Below are positions 8,437 through 15,025 of a stretch of 21,535 nucleotides of DNA, in pieces (position 1 is the first letter of the stretch; the number at the start of each line of letters is the position of its first letter). The DNA is from CAZBUH01 sp964495095 (GTDB lineage Bacteria; Bacillota; Clostridia; Oscillospirales; Oscillospiraceae), in the NCBI GenBank assembly GCA_964495095.1, contig CAZBUH010000027.1:1-21535 (forward strand), in the 5' to 3' direction. Position numbers and translations under genes: made by a program. Below the pieces are notes generated by a model. The model was not told the DNA's origin. It was given only the letters and a program-made list of their open reading frames with translations, and did no database searches.

Positions 8437-8448
8437 TTTCAGCCCTCC

Positions 8449-9231
8449 TTAATAGACCTTTTCAGTGTTCAGCAGGGCGTCGGTGCCGCCGTCGCAGAAC
8501 AGGATTATGCCGTTTATGCCGTGGGCTCTTGAGGACACAAGGAAGGTTATGGCCGCCGCGATATCCGCCGGATCCATAAGCCGGTCCTCGTGGTAGTGGA
8601 TGGGTATGGGCAGCGCCAGACAGGCCTTCCAGGCCTCCGGAGTGAGGGCCGCGGTCATGGCTGTGGCGACGTTGCCGGGGGCGATGGCGTTTATGTGTAC
8701 TCCCTCCGCCGCCCAGGAGGCGCTTACACGGCGCATCCAGCGTGCCAGGGCGTACTTGGTGGCCACATACATGGGATTTGCGTTGGAGGCCACGTCGTAG
8801 CTCTCCACGAGCCGCAGTATGCGCTGCTCGTCCATCTGGTTATTCAGCAAATCCACTATGTCCATACGGGCCGCGCCCTGGGAGATGGTGTTAGAGGACA
8901 CCACAACGCAATAGCCTTTGCGCTTTACCAGCAGGTCGAAGCAGCCCTCGCACAGTACCATGGCCCCAAAATAGTTTACTGAGATGATCAGCTTGAGATT
9001 CCCGCACATGGCGGACACGCCGGCGCAGCACACAAGCCCGTCAAGCCCGTTGGGGCACAGCTCGTGAAGCCCGTCAATTACCGTCTGCCGCCCCTCTCCG
9101 GTGGCCAGGTTGGCATTTATATCGCCGCCCTTCATGTCTATGTTATACACCATATGGCCCTGGGCGCGCAGATACTCGACAGTTTTTGCGCCTATACCGC
9201 TGGAGCCGCCGGTGACAGCATATATTCCCAT
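8449..9231 (-). CDS. Short-chain dehydrogenase, 3-alpha-HSD/carbonyl reductase-like
   Basis: A 260-residue classical SDR. It shows the cofactor motif TGGSSGIG (7-14), an acidic Asp32 at the end of the second strand (favours NAD(H) over NADP(H)), CAG (69-71), Asn86 in VNYFGA, and the catalytic set Ser113, Tyr155 and Lys159 (YVATK). The pattern LATGEGRQ...GLDGLVCCAG, VNYFGA and CDGGTDA resembles 3-alpha-hydroxysteroid dehydrogenase/carbonyl reductase of Comamonas testosteroni, whose catalytic Tyr155/Lys159 and Asp32 have, from memory, the same numbers. Like that enzyme it has an insert between Ser and Tyr. It probably interconverts a secondary alcohol and a ketone on a bulky substrate; steroid or bile-acid activity is an inference only. 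First gene of an operon with the small SnoaL protein; AAGGAGG 8 nt before the ATG. Confidence 0.88.
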   Translation of the reverse strand: MGIYAVTGGSSGIGAKTVEYLRAQGHMVYNIDMKGGDINANLATGEGRQTVIDGLHELCPNGLDGLVCCAGVSAMCGNLKLIISVNYFGAMVLCEGCFDLLVKRKGYCVVVSSNTISQGAARMDIVDLLNNQMDEQRILRLVESYDVASNANPMYVATKYALARWMRRVSASWAAEGVHINAIAPGNVATAMTAALTPEAWKACLALPIPIHYHEDRLMDPADIAAAITFLVSSRAHGINGIILFCDGGTDALLNTEKVY

Positions 9232-9260
9232 ATGATAAACCTCCTTTATTTATTAATTTC

Positions 9261-9288
9261 ATTATAGCACTTTGCCTAAGAAGCGCAA
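9261..9288 (-). promoter_or_regulatory. Promoter of the SDR-SnoaL operon
   Basis: Reading leftward, TTGCGC (9288-9283), 16 bp, then a perfect TATAAT (9266-9261) preceded by TGC (extended -10), about 30 bp before the SDR start. Confidence 0.7.
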
Positions 9289-9422
9289 GAGCTTTTCTCG
9301 AAAAATTGTGTTAGATAAATAACAAACGATATATTGCAGAGCTTTGACCTTACATGCTGCGAATTGAATTCCAGACGCGGCGCAAAGACCTGGAGCAAAA
9401 CTTTTCGTTGTGGCACGGTAAA

Positions 9423-9469
9423 TATGATTTGTTTGCACAAAAAATCCGGAAGAATATAATTAAATCATA
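9423..9469 (+). promoter_or_regulatory. Promoter of the NTF2-trio operon framed by an inverted repeat
   Basis: TTGCAC (9433-9438), 16 bp and TATAAT (9455-9460) form a good promoter 25 bp upstream of the ATG at 9485. It is framed by the 8-bp inverted repeat TATGATTT (9423-9430) and AAATCATA (9462-9469), which carries the same ATGAT/ATCAT half-sites as the LysR-type box at 12685-12705. The rest of the 253-bp divergent spacer (9232-9484) shows no ORF or stable RNA that I can recognise. Confidence 0.55.
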
Positions 9470-9484
9470 AAGGAAGTGAACAAA

Positions 9485-10240
9485 ATGGAAACTAAATGGA
9501 CCACCGAGGACAAGACCCGGCGGTGGGAATATCACCGGGAGCTTAAAAATCTGATGGGGAAATATATGTTTTCACTGCTGCTCAACCGTGAAAATACCAT
9601 ATGGGACAAATTCTGGAGCCAATGCCAGGAGGATGTGTGCCTTGGCTTTAACAATGGCTGGTACAGCGGACGGGAAGCTGTCGCCGAATATTACGCCGGC
9701 CGGCATGAGGCCGTAGTGCGCACCTCCGCTCTGATGAGAGAAATATTCCCGGATAAGCTTGGGGATAAGACCGACGAGGAGATATTCGGCGCCGGACCGT
9801 ACAACTCAAAACCCGTAAGCAACGCCGTTATTGAGATCGCCGGGGACGAAAAAACAGCCCGAGGCATGTGGTACAGCCGGGGTTCTCAGGTAAAGATCGG
9901 CGTTTCCGGGTCTGTGTCCTATTGGACCTGGGGCGTCTATGCCGTGGATTTTATCCGTGAAAGCGACGAATGGCGTATTTGGCATATGCAGTATTTAGAG
10001 GATATAAACAGCCCGTGCGGCCAGAGCTGGGGTGCGCCGGTATCTGAATATCCCGCCGCGCCGGGCTTTGAAAAGGCGGCCGGACTGGAGGATTGTGTTC
10101 CTGAACCCAACGTCCCCTGCCTCCTGAGGGCGCTGTACACCCCGGACCGCCCCTTTACGAGACTGCCGGACTATCCGACGCCGTATCAGACTTACTCAGA
10201 TACGACCGGCTACGGGATGAAAGAGGAGGGAACGCTGTGA
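9485..10240 (+). CDS. NTF2/SnoaL-like protein, first of three tandem paralogs
   Basis: A 251-residue soluble protein. The core (about 14-172) follows the SnoaL_4/NTF2 plan: an N-terminal helix (REIQ-like HRELKNLMGKYM), a NNGWYSGREAVAEYY helix after the first strand, and strands with VIEIAGDEKTARGMWYS (about 114-131) and WRIWHMQ near 163-169. Such proteins form a cone-shaped pocket that in relatives performs dehydration, isomerisation or hydroxylation of hydrophobic small molecules. A further ~80-residue Pro/Tyr-rich tail ending in PTPYQTYSD is outside the usual fold and recurs in the paralogs. The ATG at 9485 is chosen over a GTG at 9476 because AAAGGAAG lies 8 nt upstream. Its stop overlaps the next start (GTGA). 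Substrate unknown. Confidence 0.78.
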   Translation: METKWTTEDKTRRWEYHRELKNLMGKYMFSLLLNRENTIWDKFWSQCQEDVCLGFNNGWYSGREAVAEYYAGRHEAVVRTSALMREIFPDKLGDKTDEEIFGAGPYNSKPVSNAVIEIAGDEKTARGMWYSRGSQVKIGVSGSVSYWTWGVYAVDFIRESDEWRIWHMQYLEDINSPCGQSWGAPVSEYPAAPGFEKAAGLEDCVPEPNVPCLLRALYTPDRPFTRLPDYPTPYQTYSDTTGYGMKEEGTL

Positions 10241-11013
10241 GAGAGACACTGGAATTTTTTACTGAGGATGAGCTTATTGACCGCGTATGGGATAGGGAGG
10301 AGATACAGGCCGTTATGGCAAAACGGGTCTATCTGGCCGCCAATGAGCAGCGCCGCAGGGAAATCAACGAGCTTTGGGTGTCAGAGGACGAAAACCGCAG
10401 GACCGCATCCTACGGTAAAAACTGGGGCTACTACGTCGGCATGGACAATATTATAAAATACTACATAGTGGCTCATCACGAAAGACTTATGGATAATTTG
10501 AAAAAATGCGCCGAGGCGGATCCTTCCGTCCCCAGCGCCAACGAGGATATCGGCTATGGCTATATGTCCGTCCATCCGCTGACCACGCCTCTTATTGAAA
10601 TTGCCGGAGACGGCAGGACTGCCAAAGGAATTTGGTACAGCATTGGGCAGGAGACTACACGCAAGCCTGACGGCACCGGCGACGCCGTGTGGCACAGCCA
10701 GAAAATCGGCGTTGACTTCCTGAAGGAGTCCGCCGGCTGGAAGATATGGCATCTTGTAGAGATCATGGATGTGAACTGCCGGGCCGGCGAGGACTATTCT
10801 GCCCAGAACGTCATTATGGAGCCGGATGACCCTGCTCTCATTGAGACTAAGCTCGAATTTGGCACCCCGAACTATGAATTACTGACCCACGACAGCCGCT
10901 TTAACTGGCGGGATCATTATCCCTGGATGCCGGAGAGCTATTTTACATTCTCCGATAAGCTGAGCTTCGGCCCCAAGGGCCATCCTAAATTCAAGGAGGT
11001 GTGGGAGAAATGA
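10237..11013 (+). CDS. NTF2/SnoaL-like protein, second tandem paralog
   Basis: This 258-residue protein aligns by eye with its neighbours: N-terminal helix (EEIQAVMAKRVYLAANEQ), a YVGMDNIIKYY helix, LIEIAGDGRTAKGIWYS near residues 118-134, DFLKESAGWKIWHLVE near 160-174, and a C-terminal extension with a PESYFTFSD motif. The strand motif EIAGDxxTAxGxWYS is almost identical to that of the first paralog, while the loops differ, which suggests duplication followed by change of the pocket. GTG start with GAGGAGGG 6 nt upstream; the GTG overlaps the previous stop, so translation is coupled. No signal peptide or membrane segment. It may form hetero-oligomers with the other two; this is inference. 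Confidence 0.78.
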   Translation: MRETLEFFTEDELIDRVWDREEIQAVMAKRVYLAANEQRRREINELWVSEDENRRTASYGKNWGYYVGMDNIIKYYIVAHHERLMDNLKKCAEADPSVPSANEDIGYGYMSVHPLTTPLIEIAGDGRTAKGIWYSIGQETTRKPDGTGDAVWHSQKIGVDFLKESAGWKIWHLVEIMDVNCRAGEDYSAQNVIMEPDDPALIETKLEFGTPNYELLTHDSRFNWRDHYPWMPESYFTFSDKLSFGPKGHPKFKEVWEK

Positions 11014-11774
11014 AAAAAACTCTGACTCTGCGTCAGCGTATTCATAATGCGGCCGGGAGCCAGGCGGTGGAAAACTGCCACGCCCGCCATGCGTATTTCC
11101 ACGCAAGAGCAAACTCCGCAGAGGAGTGGGACAATATCTGGTCCAAAAGCGACTGGTGCGCCTGGGGCCATATATTCGGACGAATGCGGGGATATGAGTC
11201 TGTGTACCGCGGCAGTGTCACAAGCTATGACGCAATCGTCTACAATTATTATAACTCCATCTGGCAAAAATACCCGCAGGTAGGAGGGGCGGATCCGCGG
11301 CCACTGACAGAGGTATCCATGCACGTACTGGATACGGATATTATAGAAGTGGCGGCGGACGGCATGAGCGCCCGGGCGGCGTTTTACACCCCGGGCTGCA
11401 TTTTCAGCAACTACACCCCGGAGGGGCATAAGCGCTATCATTTTGTCACCGAGCGCTACGGATCTGATTTTGTATTTGAGGACGGAGAATGGAAATATCT
11501 CCATGAGCAGGTCTGCCCGGACTATTGCTGCGCCCTGGATAACGAAAACTGGGGGCTGACCGTACTGAAACAGGCCACTACCGGCGCCCGTCCCGACGCG
11601 GAGTTGGCCAGCGGCGGCGAGGACACCAAGCCGCCGCTTGAGGAGCCGGGGCCGCTGCACTTTGAGTACTCGCCGGCACAGCCCAGCGTGGATTCCGTGC
11701 CGTGGCCTGAGCCGTATGAGACGCTGGACGATGACAACACCTACGCCAAGCACTGGCCCTATACTGAAAAGTAA
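11010..11774 (+). CDS. NTF2/SnoaL-like protein, third, most divergent paralog
   Basis: A 254-residue protein with the same layout: N-terminal helix, YDAIVYNYYNSIWQ helix, DIIEVAADGMSARAAFYTPG (about 110-129), a WKYLHEQV strand near 160, and a Pro-rich tail ending in PEPYETLDDD. The strand motif keeps the pattern but the usual Gly-x-Trp is Ala-Ala-Phe, and the region after it is rich in Cys and Tyr (CPDYCCALDNENWG). It is the least typical of the three and could have a different or lost activity. The ATG at 11010 has GGAGG 10 nt upstream and overlaps the previous stop (ATGA); a GTG at 11001 has almost no spacing and is less likely. It ends only 3 bp before the convergent LysR gene, and no terminator is visible there. 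Confidence 0.72.
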   Translation: MKKTLTLRQRIHNAAGSQAVENCHARHAYFHARANSAEEWDNIWSKSDWCAWGHIFGRMRGYESVYRGSVTSYDAIVYNYYNSIWQKYPQVGGADPRPLTEVSMHVLDTDIIEVAADGMSARAAFYTPGCIFSNYTPEGHKRYHFVTERYGSDFVFEDGEWKYLHEQVCPDYCCALDNENWGLTVLKQATTGARPDAELASGGEDTKPPLEEPGPLHFEYSPAQPSVDSVPWPEPYETLDDDNTYAKHWPYTEK

Positions 11775-11777
11775 GCG

Positions 11778-12665
11778 TCAGCAGACCGCGATGTCCTTCA
11801 CACCTTTTACAAGCTCCAGCACGTTGTGGTTAGGATTATTCGACTTCCACGCGGCGGTGAGATAAGATTTTACCCCGACAGGGAAGCATCGGATTTTGCT
11901 GCGGTGATAGAGCGTTGTGACATTACTGCATATAGTGATGCCCTCCCCCATCTCCACCGCAGTGGTCAGCACATGGTAATCCTTGACCCGCTTGAACGCG
12001 GCGGGCAGTGCATCGAAAGAGGAAAAAACATCCTTCATGGACGCCACCGCGTCCTCGTCATTCTGGTCCTCGCTGTCGTAAAGGCAGACGGTTTTTGGGA
12101 TAACGCCGCGCAGATCAAGCGGCTCCCGGTACAGTTCGTGCCTTTTGGAAATGGCGACCTGCTTTATCTCCTTTTGAATGTGCACCTTTGAGAAATTGGG
12201 CTTATCCTCAAAAAAGGTGCAGTGTGCAATACATATATCCACCACGCCGCCTTCCAGCAGCGGGGCCATATCACTGCCCAAAACCTGAACATACTCAAAG
12301 GTAACATTCGGGTGAATATGCTTAAAGTCGGCAATAAGCCGCTGAAAAGCGGAAGGGAACTCCAGCCGCGGCAGATAGGCAATCCGCACTATGCTGTTCC
12401 GCTGATCCTTGAGACGGTCCGCCTTGTGCCTTGTGTCGGCAAGCTCCGCCTCCCATTTGGAGAACAAATCGCGGTAGAGCGTGCCAATTTCTGTCAGTTC
12501 TATACTGCGGGCGTTCCGGATAAACAGCACCGCGTCCAGCTCATCCTCCAGCGAGGTTATCTGCTTGGATACGGCTTGCTGCGTCATATGGAGCTGCTCC
12601 GCCGCGTGCGTAAAATTCAGCGTATTACAGGCGGAGAGAAAGCATCGGATCGTTGTATCCGTCAT
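11778..12665 (-). CDS. LysR-family transcriptional regulator
   Basis: A 295-residue LysR-type regulator. The N-terminal winged helix-turn-helix is clear (NFTHAAEQLHMTQQAVSKQI, about residues 17-36, then LEDELDAVLFIR), followed by a linker helix and an effector-binding domain beginning about residue 88 (VRIAYLPRLEFPSAF). The frame opens at 12686, but I chose the ATG at 12665 because AGGAGGT lies 8 nt upstream. It is divergent from the lipoprotein gene and convergent (3-bp gap) with the third NTF2-like gene. The usual logic is that such a regulator controls the divergent unit and represses itself, responding to a small-molecule ligand, probably a substrate or product of the island. A LysR-type dyad lies just upstream (12685-12705). 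Confidence 0.92.
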   Translation of the reverse strand: MTDTTIRCFLSACNTLNFTHAAEQLHMTQQAVSKQITSLEDELDAVLFIRNARSIELTEIGTLYRDLFSKWEAELADTRHKADRLKDQRNSIVRIAYLPRLEFPSAFQRLIADFKHIHPNVTFEYVQVLGSDMAPLLEGGVVDICIAHCTFFEDKPNFSKVHIQKEIKQVAISKRHELYREPLDLRGVIPKTVCLYDSEDQNDEDAVASMKDVFSSFDALPAAFKRVKDYHVLTTAVEMGEGITICSNVTTLYHRSKIRCFPVGVKSYLTAAWKSNNPNHNVLELVKGVKDIAVC

Positions 12666-12684
12666 TTCACAGCACCTCCTGCTC

Positions 12685-12717
12685 ATGATAAGAAAAATGT
12701 ATCATATCTGCCGGCAG
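12685..12717. promoter_or_regulatory. LysR-type operator (T-N11-A dyad) plus palindrome
   Basis: ATGAT-N11-ATCAT (12685-12705) is a perfect dyad with the T-N11-A core that defines LysR recognition sites. It lies 20 bp upstream of the lysR start and 62 bp before the lipoprotein start. Just to its right is a second perfect palindrome, CTGCCGGCAG (12708-12717), which could be the activation half-site or part of a separate operator. No convincing -35/-10 pair was found for the lipoprotein gene, as expected for an activator-dependent promoter. Confidence 0.65.
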
Positions 12718-12766
12718 GAATCAATCACGTTGTCAAAAAAATTTATATAAACGGAGGATGATAAAA

Positions 12767-14473
12767 ATGAAATCAAAGCGATTCCTTGCACTGTCTATGG
12801 CGCTGTGCCTATTGCTGGCCCTTATGGCCGGCTGCGGCGGCGATACGGGGGCGGACGGCGAGGAGGCCACTCAGGCTCCCACAGAGGCCGCCACCGAAGC
12901 GCCTGAGCCGGCGGAAACAGAGAACTCTGAACAGCAGCCTACCGAGGAACCGGTTGCCGAAGGTCTGCAATTCCCCCTGACCACCGAAGATGATGAACTG
13001 ACAATGTTCTATTACTACCCGCCCTGGCTCACCGATATCACAGATGACGTGGCAAACACCGGGTTTTTCACGCAGATGAAGAAATTGACCGGCGTGACTA
13101 TCGATTTTACCGCCTGCTCCCTGTTCGTGGTGGATGAGACCTTCAATATCATGGTGGTGTCGGGAGATTATACCGATTTAGTCTACGGCTTTGCCGCGTA
13201 CTACGGAAATGGCCTGGACAGCGCTATTGACGATGGTGTGATCGTGCCGCTGGACGACTATGTCAGCGACGGGACTATGCCTAATTATGCCACTATTCTT
13301 GAGAGCGACAGTAAGCTGAAGCTGGACGCTATGACCGATAACGGGCATATTGGCGTGGCGGCTCAGATACTGTCCGACGACTATATGCCTAATGCAGGTA
13401 TGGTAATGCGTCAGGACTATCTGGAGGCTGTAAACATGGAGTCGCCCGAGACATACGATGAGTGGCATGATGTGCTTACCGCCTTCAAGAACGAGCTGGA
13501 TCTGCCCGCGCCGCTGAACATCCCCTATTACGGCAGCATCTTCGGCGACTATCTGGGAGCCGGGTACGGCGTATCCACATATGTTCAGGATTCACTGAAT
13601 TTCTATGTCGTTGACAACGCGGTAAAGCTGGGCGCCGTGGAAGATGGCTACGGCCAGTGGCTTACCACCATGAATCAGTGGTATTCCGAGGGCCTTATCT
13701 GGCCTGATTTCATGTCCGCAACCGATGTTATCAACTATCCGGCCGATGAGCGTGTGGTGCGCGGCGATATAGGCATCTGGTACTGCGATATCGACACTAT
13801 GGGCAACTATGCCGCTTTGACTGAAGATCCCGATTTCCGCGTTGTGGGCGTGGCCGACCCTGTGCAGAACAAGGGCGATGTAAACCACCTGAGAAAATAT
13901 TCCGATGCTGACGCAAATCTTGTGAATCCATCCAACGGGATCGCTATAACCACAGAATGCAGCAATACTGTGCTGGCCGCCCAGTGGCTGGACGCGCACT
14001 ATTCTCCGGAGGGCAGCCTGATCGTAAATTACGGAGGCGTGGAGGGCGAAACGTATAACATCGTGGACGGAAAGCCCGTTCTCGGCGATCTGGTGCTCAA
14101 CAATCCCGATATGAGTTTCAACTGGGCTTTGAGTTACTACTGCGCCAAAAACTATGCCGGCATATACGAATACAGCAGACTCAGTGACATCCACACTGAG
14201 GATCAAAAGAACGCCACCGCCATCTGGGCAAAGGCCGATTCCTCATACGGATATCCTGTAAACGCATATATGACAGCGGAGGAGAACGAGGAGTACGCCC
14301 GGCTCTCTACCGATATGGTAACCTATATCACCGAAAATGTGACTAAGTTTATCACAGGCGAAAAGAATATTGGCGAGTTTGAGAGCTTCCGCCAGACGCT
14401 GCTTGACATGGGCGCGGAGGACGTTATTGCTTTGAAGCAGGCCGCCTATAACCGCTATTTGGCCAGAGGATAA
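12767..14473 (+). CDS. Solute-binding lipoprotein (LplA/family 1 type), orphan
   Basis: A 568-residue exported lipoprotein. The signal peptide (MKSKRFLALSMALCLLLALM) ends in a lipobox with the lipidated cysteine at Cys23 (MAGC), followed by a Thr/Glu/Pro/Ala-rich linker (about 27-65). The mature part reads as a two-lobed extracellular solute-binding protein of the large LplA-like class common in Clostridia (FTQMKKLTGVTIDF; MRQDYLEAVNMESPETYDEW). Such proteins normally deliver sugars or other ligands to an ABC importer, but no permease gene is near. ATG at 12767 (GGAGG 9 nt upstream) is preferred over the ATG at 12758, which touches the Shine-Dalgarno. It is divergent from lysR and followed 11 nt later by a small gene, so ligand capture for the island is the likely role. 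Confidence 0.85.
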   Translation: MKSKRFLALSMALCLLLALMAGCGGDTGADGEEATQAPTEAATEAPEPAETENSEQQPTEEPVAEGLQFPLTTEDDELTMFYYYPPWLTDITDDVANTGFFTQMKKLTGVTIDFTACSLFVVDETFNIMVVSGDYTDLVYGFAAYYGNGLDSAIDDGVIVPLDDYVSDGTMPNYATILESDSKLKLDAMTDNGHIGVAAQILSDDYMPNAGMVMRQDYLEAVNMESPETYDEWHDVLTAFKNELDLPAPLNIPYYGSIFGDYLGAGYGVSTYVQDSLNFYVVDNAVKLGAVEDGYGQWLTTMNQWYSEGLIWPDFMSATDVINYPADERVVRGDIGIWYCDIDTMGNYAALTEDPDFRVVGVADPVQNKGDVNHLRKYSDADANLVNPSNGIAITTECSNTVLAAQWLDAHYSPEGSLIVNYGGVEGETYNIVDGKPVLGDLVLNNPDMSFNWALSYYCAKNYAGIYEYSRLSDIHTEDQKNATAIWAKADSSYGYPVNAYMTAEENEEYARLSTDMVTYITENVTKFITGEKNIGEFESFRQTLLDMGAEDVIALKQAAYNRYLARG

Positions 14474-14484
14474 GGAGGGACTTT

Positions 14485-14883
14485 ATGCTGGAAGGGAAAT
14501 ATGAACTGAATCTTTGCTTGGGAGCGCCTATTCCGGGCTTTCCGGAGGAAATCGATATTACGCCGGAAAACCCGCCCCGTCCCAGCTTCAGCGACAATAT
14601 CCCCCGTGACGTGGTAAAGGTGCCCCACTCCGTTACCTTCTTTAAAGAGGCTGACGTGATGAAGGCGGTCTACACCACGCCCCGCGGCAAGCAGAAGGTT
14701 GACAAGGTCACATATAATGACTACTGCGCGGCCTGGGAGGTATACGCAGGCTCCGAGGGGGATGAACTGTTCCACTGCGTTATGATCTTTTCAGAGAGCA
14801 CTGACGCCGTCTGCGGCTTTACTGCCGGTGTATCCCCGCTGTTCCGCGGCTATACACCCTTTGAGGGCAAAAAACTGCCATAA
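14485..14883 (+). CDS. Hypothetical 132-residue protein, unknown family
   Basis: I do not recognise this family with confidence. It is soluble, has no signal peptide, and reads as mostly beta: strands near ELNLCLGAP (6-14), DVVKVPHSVTFF (41-52), MKAVYTTPRGKQKVDKVTY (57-75), AAWEVYAG (80-87), LFHCVMIFS (92-100) and AVCGFTAG (104-111). The alternating strands and Gly-turns could suit a small lipocalin/calycin-like or MoaF-like barrel, which is speculation. It starts 11 nt after the lipoprotein stop, with AAGGAGGG upstream, and is followed by a strong terminator, so it is in the LysR-linked operon. A cytoplasmic binding or processing step for the ligand captured by the lipoprotein would fit its place. 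Confidence 0.7.
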   Translation: MLEGKYELNLCLGAPIPGFPEEIDITPENPPRPSFSDNIPRDVVKVPHSVTFFKEADVMKAVYTTPRGKQKVDKVTYNDYCAAWEVYAGSEGDELFHCVMIFSESTDAVCGFTAGVSPLFRGYTPFEGKKLP

Positions 14884-14905
14884 AATTACAATACGGTTTG
14901 ACACA

Positions 14906-14947
14906 AAAGCTCCTCCCGCCTGCAAATCCAGAGGCGGGAGGAGCTTT
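14906..14947. terminator. Strong terminator after the lipoprotein operon
   Basis: A perfect 16-bp stem, AAAGCTCCTCCCGCCT (14906-14921) and its complement (14932-14947), with a 10-nt loop. The U-run is short on both sides (TTTAT to the right; TTTTG to the left), so it may serve both this operon and the convergent ABC-F gene. Confidence 0.75.
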
Positions 14948-14984
14948 ATACTGATTCTCAATAAAATGCTCGAAGCGTTTATTT

Positions 14985-15021
14985 GGGCTGTCTCGCAAAA
15001 AAGAAAGACAGCTCCTTTTTT
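14985..15021 (+). terminator. Second terminator hairpin with T6 tract
   Basis: GGGCTGTC (14985-14992) and GACAGCTC (15007-15014) pair with one G-T, around a 14-nt A-rich loop, and TTTTTT (15016-15021) follows. It backs up the previous hairpin for plus-strand transcription and lies just beyond the stop of the minus-strand ABC-F gene. Confidence 0.65.
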
Positions 15022-15025
15022 ATTT

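Noticed and set aside
8095..9231. A bile-acid 7-alpha-dehydroxylation (bai) operon
   Set aside because: SnoaL-like and SDR proteins are reminiscent, but the small protein is shorter than BaiE, and BaiB, BaiCD, BaiF and BaiG counterparts are missing; the CoA-transferase nearby is of a different class.
9232..9484. Riboswitch or small RNA in the 253-bp divergent spacer
   Set aside because: Apart from two promoters and short dyads (e.g. TCCAG/CTGGA) no conserved riboswitch core was recognised; leaders on both sides are short.
14985..15021. Possible transposon end
   Set aside because: GGGCTGTC...GACAGCTC looks like an IS terminal repeat, but no transposase or target duplication is nearby, and a T6 tract follows as in a terminator.
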